A DNA stretch of 64,000 nt, from assembly GCA_010015655.1 (NCBI GenBank), contig ML976749.1, positions 124,001-188,000 of the forward strand, written 5' to 3'. The notes beneath the pieces were generated by a model. That model saw only the letters and a list, made by a program, of their open reading frames with translations, did not search any database and was not told the origin of the DNA. Shown piece by piece: positions 56,428-64,000 of this stretch (position 1 is its first letter; every line of letters starts with the position of its first letter). The position numbers and the translations under genes are program-made. The DNA is from Bimuria novae-zelandiae CBS 107.79 (Eukaryota > Ascomycota > Dothideomycetes > Pleosporales > Didymosphaeriaceae).

Positions 56428-58528
56428 CCGTGTCCGTGCGCGTGATGCGCCGGTTCGCGTGATGCGCCACCCTCATCAAATTACCCAAACTTCAACACGC
56501 GATAACTCTACTAATATGGCTCTAATTAATAACGCGCTTGCAGAGCTAGAATTACTAAAACTTAAAAAAAATTATTCCTATAAAAAGATTACTACTAAGT
56601 ATAGTATTATATAATTTATATTAACTTAAAGGTATTAGGGTCTAGTGCGCCCTACACAGGTTAAGAACACTAATTAGTAAAAATTTACCCTATAGTAAGA
56701 GGAGGAGCTTATATAATATATTAAAGAATTTATAGAGAGACACCTACCTCCTACTAGGGAGATAATACAGAATTTCGCCTTTATAATAGTAAAGGAGCTA
56801 GTTAGCGAGAGCTAAATTACTTACTTTATTAACTAATATAGTGCCTATCTTATCTCTTAATAAATAGTTAGTATAGATAGTAATTACTATAAAGCTAATT
56901 TAGAGGATAAATATTACTTCTACTTTAACTTTTTATATAGCAAGATTAATTAATATAAGATAGATCCTTACTATACTTATAATATAGATAAAAAAGGCTT
57001 CCTAATTAAAATTATTAGTAAATTAAAGAGGATATTCAGTAAATAAATATAAAAGAATAAGGAGGTTAAAGCATTACTTTAAGATAGTAATTACGTATAA
57101 ATTACGCTCTTAGTATATATCTACGCTAATAGATTAGCTCTACTACTAAGCCTTATTTATAAGGCTACTAATAAGGGCATTTAATTAACTTAAGTAGAGG
57201 ATATTAAGGCAAGAGAATATAAAGTCTTTATTACTTTATTATTCTCTAGCTAGATAAAGAACGATATTAGGCTTGCCTAGCTTAAACAGGTGTTTAATCG
57301 CTATATAAAAGAGAAGGCCTAATAATTATACTAACTTTTAGTCCTAAATAGCTATAGATCCTGTATTATTATAAATTTTATTAATTATTATAATTAAAAT
57401 AGGATCCTCCTTACTATTTTACTACCTTATTTAACTTATACGCTTTAGCTACTTAATATTATAATATTTAAGCCTTTATTAATAGCCTACTTAGTAGAGC
57501 TCTTAAAACACCTTTATAAAAGCTAGGCTTTAGCTTTTATTACTAAAAGTAACTTTTTCCTTTTATTTTCAAATATATAGAAGGTCTTTTTTAAGGAATT
57601 AACTATCCTTAGCTTATTTAAAGTAATAGGTATATTATTACCTAATCTTACTCCTATCCTTAATAGGTTTACTTATAATTAGGACTTAGGTAATAGCTCC
57701 TTATTAGGACTTAGTAATTATAATTAGAGAAAGATAAATAGGCTAGTGTAATTAATAGTTAAAGATTAAAGTAGTTATAATACTAAGAAGGCACGCTAAT
57801 TACTTTATTACTTATTTATTTAAAATAAGCTACTTAAGCATAAGATAAATAAAATTAAGCAGGTACTATTTACTAAGTAAAAGTATAAAAAGAAGGGTAA
57901 AACTCTAGACCTTTAGTAGCGCTAAGAGTATTATAGTAAAATAGTCTTTTAATTACCTAAAAAGGTAAGGGAGGCATGTATACGTTAATCTATTAAAAAG
58001 TAAAAGAAAAAGGAGTAATAGCTTTAAAAAGTAAATAAAGTAAAGCTAAAGAAGGTAGCTAAGCTATATAAGGAGAAGATTTAGCAGGAAAAGCGTACTG
58101 CGCGGGAGGAGGCTAAAAAGGAGAAGAAGAAGGAGAGGGCTAAAAAGGCAGCTTAGCGCGCCGCCCAGAAGTCTGCCCGCGACGCTGAAAAAGCTCTACA
58201 ACTATCCCAAAAGGGTAAGAGGAAGGCCTTACAGGCACCTCTACAGACCAGAAAGCGTTAGAAACGTGTTGTTGATGCTCGAGATACTGGGGAGGCCTTA
58301 GAGGGCGCATCTGTCGCCCTAGCGATCTCTACGCGCCGCAGCCGCAATGTCAAGCTTCTAAATAGATATTAATAGTGCAAATTAATTATAGCTGTTAACT
58401 TTATACTCCGCTAAAAATTTTTATAATAATATTAATTATAGGTGGCTTAATAGCCTCGTTTTTATATAAACTGTTTTTAATAAGGGTGGCGCATCACGCG
58501 AACCGGCGCATCACGCGCACGGACACGG
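56428..58528 (+). mobile_element. Pogo/Fot1-type DNA transposon, copy B
   Basis: A 2101-bp element with perfect 46-bp inverted repeats (56428-56473 and 58483-58528) flanked by TA. The TIR differs in sequence from copy A but is built the same way, from two copies of CGCGTGATGCGCC. The plus-strand transposase begins at 56516 (MALINNALAELELLKL) and ends at 58372. Its middle is RIP-destroyed. The last 300 bp (about 58080-58370) are unmutated and encode the basic C-terminal tail (RAAQKSARDAEKALQLSQ, ALEGASVALAISTRRSR). It has the same orientation as copy A. Confidence 0.88.
56516..58372 (+). pseudogene. Pogo-type transposase (copy B), RIP-mutated
   Basis: The N-terminal psq-type helix-turn-helix is readable (LINNALAELELLKLKKNYSY), then stops accumulate. 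The words YNMDKKGF-like (AATATGGATAAAAAAGGCTT) at about 56980-57000 mark the DDE region. The C terminus is readable again. No functional product is possible. Confidence 0.75.
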
Positions 58529-58530
58529 TA

Positions 58531-58927
58531 TGTACATTCTGCTATTGGCGGAGTTTCCGCCCCATGAAACACGCACGAGGCTGGATCCGTAGGGCGAGAC
58601 GTCTCGGCGGCCGTTATTGCGGCATAACCTTGTATCGCAGCCAATTATCGACGGGCGGGACTTCGTATCGGGTATAACGATTCTTTAATCAGAAATGCCC
58701 CGCAGCACGAACCGTTTTCATTGACCCTGTCGGTGGATCTAAGCGCCTACTATGGGGTAGGGAAAGTATCGCGCATGCGGCGCAGCAGGGACGAGCGGCA
58801 TATAAGTTGTGTCGCTCAATGCTGCTATCGCTCCTCCAGCCCGCATTGAAGTGCCTATCCCAGAGACCAACATCGAGTCAAATCCTGTCAACTTGACAAT
58901 CTCGAACGATTCGATAAGCTTACAAGG
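58531..58927. promoter_or_regulatory. Promoter region of the dynamin gene
   Basis: A 397-bp region of normal composition between the TA flank of copy B and the dynamin start. The transposon therefore sits just upstream of the gene and its heterochromatin could affect expression. No specific element was recognised. Confidence 0.45.
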
Positions 58928-61900
58928 ATGGTAGAACGCGCATCAGCTCTAGAGGGAACAACCCTCCACCAACTCCTCTCCAATGACGACAGTCAACTCC
59001 TCGATGCTATCGATGAGCTCCGCTCTCTCGGAATCGGAAGACTGCTCGAGGGGAAAGGACTTCCGCAGATTATTGTCTGCGGAGATCAATCCTCTGGCAA
59101 AAGCTCGGTTCTTGAGGCTCTCACCCGCGTACGCTTTCCGACGAAGAGCAGCACATGCACAACCTTTCCTACCGAACTTCGCCTACGCCGGGAGCAACAG
59201 TCTCGAATTAGCTGTCGAATTAAGGCCGGGCCCACGGTCGATGCCGAAACCGCGGAGCGACTTTCGGAATTCAGTCAATCGTTTGATGCCCCGGAAAAGT
59301 TTGCAGACCTCGTCGCGGGTGCGCGCAAAGCTATGAGCCGAAACTCTGATGACAAACCCGAATTCTTCGACCACGTACTCGAAGTCGAGATAATGGGTCC
59401 AAAACTTGTCCCCTTGACGCTGGTTGACCTTCCCGGAGTTATTCATTACAGCAACGCTCCATCCGGCTCCCAGGACATTGAGCTGATCAACGACCTGGTC
59501 GGAAAATATATGGCGGAGCCAAACAGCATCATTCTTGCCGTCGTCTCGGCGCATAACGACCTTAGTCTTCAGGCTATCCTAACACGAATTCAGAAGGTCA
59601 ACGGAGCCACCGACCGCACGCTCGGTATCATAACTAAGCCTGACGAGCTACCCCCAGGGTCGGAAAAGGAACAGGAATGTATAGAGTACGCACGCTCAAA
59701 TACACCCAAGTTCAAATACGGTTGGTATGTGACAATCCCCGCATCCCAACTCCTGTTTACGCCCTGGTTGCTGATCTGGTCTTGTCTTCTTCAGGCACGT
59801 CGTTCGTAATCGGTCATTTGCGGAGCAAAACAAGTCTCTGGAAGAACGAGATGCACTCGAGAAAGATTTCTTTAAGAAAAGCAGCTGGGATCCTTTACCA
59901 ATACGTGACGTGGGTCGTGGCATTGATAGCCTACGCCAAAAACTCAGCAAAATGCTCATTAATCATATCTCACTCAGCCTCCCATCAATCGTGGACCGCC
60001 TTGAGAGAGATCTCACTCAAAGCACACAGGACCTGCATAAACTTGGGGACGCGCGCACCACTGTCAAGGAAATGCGCAACTATCTGTTTGACATCTCGGA
60101 CAGTTTTGGTGAGTATACGAGGGATGCACTTGAAGGCCGATACCACCGTAAGGATTTCTTTGGCGGGCCCCTAGAGCCTGATGGCCTAGAGAAACGCTTG
60201 CGAGCGAATGTTCGCAATCTGAACGATGCATTTGCTATCAAGATGCTCCAGCAAGGGCACAAGTGGCATGTGGTCGAAAAATACGATACGAAGCTGGTTA
60301 CGGGTACTACTCACCCTAACATTATCCTGAAATCGGAGTTTCTCAAGCGTCATGTGGATGTTTTGGCGCACCGGGAAAGGACCATCGAACTACCCGGAAT
60401 GTCCAATCCAGTCTTGGTGGGCTCGCTCTTCCAACAACAATCCGAACCATGGCAGAGTATCGCATCCGAGCATCTGGAAGCGGTATGGAACTCTGTCAAA
60501 ACATTCTTAGAGACACTTTTATATCACTTGACCAACGATAGAACCAGTCGCTTACTATTCAGCCATATCATTGACCCCGCCTTGGAAAAGCGGCGCCGGG
60601 AGTTGAAGACAAAACTTGAGGAGCTGCTCATCCCGCACCGTAATCATCACCCTCTTAGTATCGACCCAAAGTTTGCCCAAACGATTTGGGCACTACGGGA
60701 AAAGAGAGTGGCGCGGTCAGTGGTGGAAGCAATCTACGATGATCTTGAATTTGCGGACGAGGTGCCTTCTGTCGAGGAGATGTTGGCTAGAATTTCGGCC
60801 AGAGATCCCCCGACTGAGAACAAGTATGGGTCTTTGGAGACTTACGAAGTCATGGAAGCATACTACGAGGTACGCTCGCACCTGGAGATTGATGTGTTCA
60901 TGCATACCTTCCATTGCTGACCAAATTTAGTCAGCAATCCTCACATTCATGAATAATGTTGCCTCTTTAGCGATTGAGCAATGCTTGCTCTCCGGGGTAG
61001 CTAAGATGCTCTCATCAGCAACAGTAAGAGACATGGAAGATGACGAGCTTCAGGCTATTGCTGCGGAATCGGATGAGACCATGCAAGAAAGAGCAAGACT
61101 GAGCGATCGTGTGAAGACCTTGGAAACGGGACTTGGTATATTAAGAAGATTTCATGCTGGTAAGTACGAGACAGGTCCGTCTCCTGGTGGCCCAATCACG
61201 GTCGCACAAGAGTTCAGGCTAATAGATTTTTAATACAGCTTCTCGAATGCAAAGAGCCATACCGAAGCCAGCAACGCTCGCGGGAAAATCACCGCTATCT
61301 GCCGAAGCACGAGCCACACAGAAGCCGTCAATAGCCGCGCATAACCCGTCAGCCGCAGCGAAAGCACGACCTGTTGAGGGCGTTCTTAATACTTTAAGCA
61401 CTGATACGACTAATAAAAAGCCTCTTTTCGCCTTCAGCAACCATCAAACACTCCCGTCAACGGAAGCAAAGACCGTTGCACCCAGTGGACCCCCTCAGCG
61501 AGCGTCCACACCAGCGACACAACCAACTGCGCCGGCACCAAATCTCTTCGGGAGCCGTGGTACCTCAAGCGTTTCAAATACCTCCAATGCACCAAGTCCA
61601 GGAACAGGTGGTCTTTTCGGCCAGGCTACTTTGGCGAAGCCTGCTAGCTCGACTAACAGTTCCAATTCCCCCAGCGTGTTTGCTTCAACCTCACCTTTTA
61701 GCAACCTAGCTGGTCCATCAAACCTGTTTGGAAACAGTGCGACTAGTCATCCACCTTCTGGGGTATTTGGTTCGCCCTCGGCAAACAACACCGGCGGCAC
61801 TAGTAGTACCCAGCCCTTTAACCTCTTGAATTCCAATCGCACGACATCGACAATGTTTGGCGGTAACACACCTAAAGGTACGCCTTATTTGTTTATTCCT

Positions 61901-62092
61901 TATATCGACGATACCCCCTGGGGAAAGGAGAATTTCGAAATTGTTACAGCCCTTCCTGCTTATCGGAACATGTCGCTCGAGGTCGGCCTCCTTCGTCATG
62001 CATAGGAGGCGACAAATGCTAAGTATCTACAGGAACTTAGGCTTGAAGACTACGCCCTGGGCCGCCAACGGATAGTGCAGTTAAACTCGTGA
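58928..62092 (+). CDS. Dynamin-family GTPase with C-terminal FG-nucleoporin-like region
   Basis: Exons 58928-59724, 59795-60869, 60931-61159, 61239-61981 and 62033-62092 join in phase (introns 70, 61, 79 and 51 bp) to give 967 residues. The GTPase domain is intact: GDQSSGKSS at 52-60, the switch threonines in CTTFPTEL, DLPG at 167-170 and TKPD at 236-239. A dynamin middle/stalk region follows, and a GTPase effector region ends near 700. No PH domain or membrane segment is seen. Residues 701-910 are Ser/Pro/Asn-rich with five FG motifs (LFG at 803, 826, 863; VFG at 876; MFG at 906). The tail TPKGTPYLFIPYIDDT and ELRLEDYALGRQ resembles the ends of fungal FG proteins. The last intron has a weak donor (GTCGGC), so the last 19 residues are less certain. 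Confidence 0.85.
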
Positions 62093-63627
62093 TACGGAGT
62101 AGCACATGTCCACTGTTCGGTCTTGCGAAATTCCCTTAAGAGGTCATTCAAAGCAGTGCTAATTGGATTGGTCCTAGAGACATAGGCTACTGATAAGGAT
62201 TGCTCCGAGAGTGTGGAACTGCGTCTTGGAGCTCGGTTGAATGGATCCTTGCGCATACATGTGTAGGTCTGGCGATCAAGTCACTGAAAATTGTATATGC
62301 TCCGGCGAGGCTTCAGAAGTCACGTTGGCGCATTAAAACGACCGGTTGACAACTGAAGCGAAAGTGCTGTGGATGTGTGTCGTGGGCGGTGCAGGACCAG
62401 TGGGGGCAGAATCATCATCCTAATCCCTCAGCGAGGGTAGGGTTGTGGGTCTTGTATACAAAATACATAACGTACTTCACATAATTGTGACCCACACGGG
62501 ATTATAAGCCAGCCGTGCTTAAAGACTGCTAACCTATCTTATTTAATGTGACGGTTTAAGGATAGGGAGCACAGGCCAACTGTTTACGCGGCCTATACAC
62601 CTGCATATAGGCTGGAAAATGGGTCCCCGCACTAAGCCAAGCCACGCTAAAAGTTAAGCGAGAGGTCTAATAACCTTCTTTATTCCTTACTATTATTTTA
62701 TATAAAGTACACTATTTTAAGGAGGAGAATTAGGGCTATAATCCTATATAAAATTCATAATTTATTATAACCTTGTTAGATTGAAGGGTAATCTTGATAA
62801 GATGGAAAAGTGATTGTTGATTGATTTTTCTGTTCTCCTGCTGTGGGAGGTAGCATCTATATAACCATAAAGTCATCCCTTGCTTTGTTGTGGAATGTAT
62901 CTCATGCAAGGGAGGAACGTAACTCATGCAAGGGACCATGTAATCGGACAAACCTAGAGGCTAAGTTATTAAGCTGCAAAGTTTCGCTAGTTAATTTACT
63001 AGAGGTTTTTTTTAAAGCGCTGCATCTCCCTAAATACTAAATAAAACTTAAATTCTTTTAAACTAAGTTTTAGTTCAGATTCATCTCTATAAATCTAGTA
63101 TTTTAGATTTTTTATAACTAATTAAAAAGGGGGCAACCCAGGGCATACCCGTAAAAATCTTAGCAACCTAACCCCAACTACTTCAGAAAGTCCAAATCAA
63201 CCCACGCTATTAGCACTTTAGAGCTCTTTAACTAACTAGAAGCTAGCAGACTTGCTTGGCTGCGTGACGCGCTTTGATTAGTGTTCCGGAATAGTGCTGG
63301 CTCGGCGCTGTAACACCGCCGCTGGCGACGCTTTCCGCTAAGACTTTGCTATTGGCATGGCCATTTAACAATCACTAGAAACGACGGTCGCTTATAGATG
63401 TGGTGGATTTTAGTGTGAACGTAATTTGCCCTATGGTACCAGAGCTTCATCCCCCTAAAAGTAGAGGAAAGAGTAAGCCTGCTGCTAAGTGGACATAAAC
63501 AAAGGCAACACTCGTAGATGTAAGGAACGCGGAATTATATAGTAGTATAGGTATAAGAGATTGCCTGCTAGCTATCTTCGTGCTGGTCCATCGCCAAAGA
63601 CATAGGAATCTAGGGTTGAATAGCGCT
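62093..63627. repeat. Intergenic grading into RIP-like AT-rich DNA
   Basis: The first 450 bp after the dynamin stop have normal composition and no gene. From about 62530 to 63230 the sequence becomes TA-rich with short relic-like words. Balanced composition returns near 63240. Frames of about 70 codons exist but none is protein-like. It is interpreted as degraded repeat DNA; no family identified. Confidence 0.5.
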
Positions 63628-64000
63628 CTATGAAACGGTACCATGGACGTCAGAAGCATGTCGTTGCCAATGCATCTTACGGACTAAGTCAGTCTGGCAG
63701 AGGTTGCATCTGACAGATTCTCCTTTATTCATATTTGCGAGGTGTTTCCTTCGAAAATGTTTCGTAAGATTACTAGGGGTGAGAAACGAGTGCACGCGGT
63801 CTTCCGTAGGCAGGTTTTTATTACCTAAATAAATAAAGTATACTGTTGGCCTCTTCTCTTTGTACACTGACACCTTGGCTGCTTCTAGTGCTGCTTCTTC
63901 GCGGGCCTTGAGTTGTAGATCTTCTTTACTCTTGATAGGTGATACGACACGACTGCTACGTCGCTTCCGCCGAGAAGAGCACATTCCGCCTTCTTCAATC
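63628..64000 (-). CDS. C2H2-type C-terminal region, DUF3435-like, partial
   Basis: A minus-strand frame open to the window edge and ending at 63628. It contains EKRPTVYFIYLGNKNLP, LTPSNLTKHFRRKHLANMNK, then CNLCQTDLVRKMHWQRHA and DVHGTVS. This two-finger layout ending in HGTVS is what I recall from the tails of many fungal DUF3435 (FluG-like) proteins, relatives of tyrosine recombinases. The first finger normally carries two cysteines where this copy has tyrosines (VYFIYLG), so that finger should not bind zinc. Both changes would be TGY to TAY, a RIP-type transition. The start lies outside the window. It may be a degraded repeat-family member. Confidence 0.6.
   Translation of the reverse strand, partial: IEEGGMCSSRRKRRSSRVVSPIKSKEDLQLKAREEAALEAAKVSVYKEKRPTVYFIYLGNKNLPTEDRVHSFLTPSNLTKHFRRKHLANMNKGESVRCNLCQTDLVRKMHWQRHASDVHGTVS

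Overview
The window is nuclear DNA of a filamentous ascomycete (Pezizomycotina; a Dothideomycete fits but cannot be proven from this sequence alone). Protein genes carry short introns (45-110 bp typical, GTAAGT-like donors, CAG/TAG acceptors) and fungal housekeeping families. Several blocks are extremely AT/TA-rich with stop codons of the CAG-to-TAG type. That pattern is the mark of repeat-induced point mutation (RIP) acting on transposons.

Layout. 1-2.2 kb: RIP-degraded repeat DNA holding an intact-looking solo LTR. 2.7-3.9 kb: a protein kinase. 5.3 kb: a 50-residue membrane-type peptide gene. 6-9.7 kb: a decayed block with frame-broken fragments, including a DBP5-type DEAD-box helicase. 11.5-17.5 kb: UBC13 and a WDR59/MTC5-type TORC1 regulator, head to head. 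17.7-21.9 kb: two decayed genes, an AAA_28-type P-loop protein and a joined RdRP-fragment/SF1-helicase locus. 22.2-25.7 kb: a small cysteine-rich membrane protein and a C2H2 protein. 27.8 kb: tRNA-Lys(UUU). 28-30 kb: a membrane-anchored hexokinase-family protein. 31-41 kb: a run of secreted and metabolic genes (DUF1996, SDR, glutamine-synthetase-like, MSC7-type aldehyde dehydrogenase, zinc alcohol dehydrogenase). 41-48 kb: PPIL1-type cyclophilin, an ASC-1/RQT4-type zinc-finger protein, a PAN-galactose-oxidase gene with an in-frame stop, and a triple-BRCT protein.

48.5-58.5 kb is a transposon nest. A pogo/Fot1-type DNA transposon (TIRs 48522-48565 and 56238-56281) is split by a complete Ty1/Copia LTR retrotransposon (49583-55222, two 180-bp LTRs, AAATA target duplication). 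A second, related pogo-type element with a different TIR follows (56428-58528). Next comes a five-exon dynamin-family GTPase gene whose C-terminal region carries nucleoporin-like FG repeats (58928-62092). The window ends in more AT-rich DNA and the edge of a C2H2 protein resembling the tail of fungal DUF3435 proteins.

The best candidates for something new are the dynamin/FG-nucleoporin chimera, the truncated RdRP joined to a helicase, and the copper oxidase whose last copper ligand lies behind one TAG. All exon boundaries were read by eye from splice signals and reading-frame phase; none is backed by transcript data.
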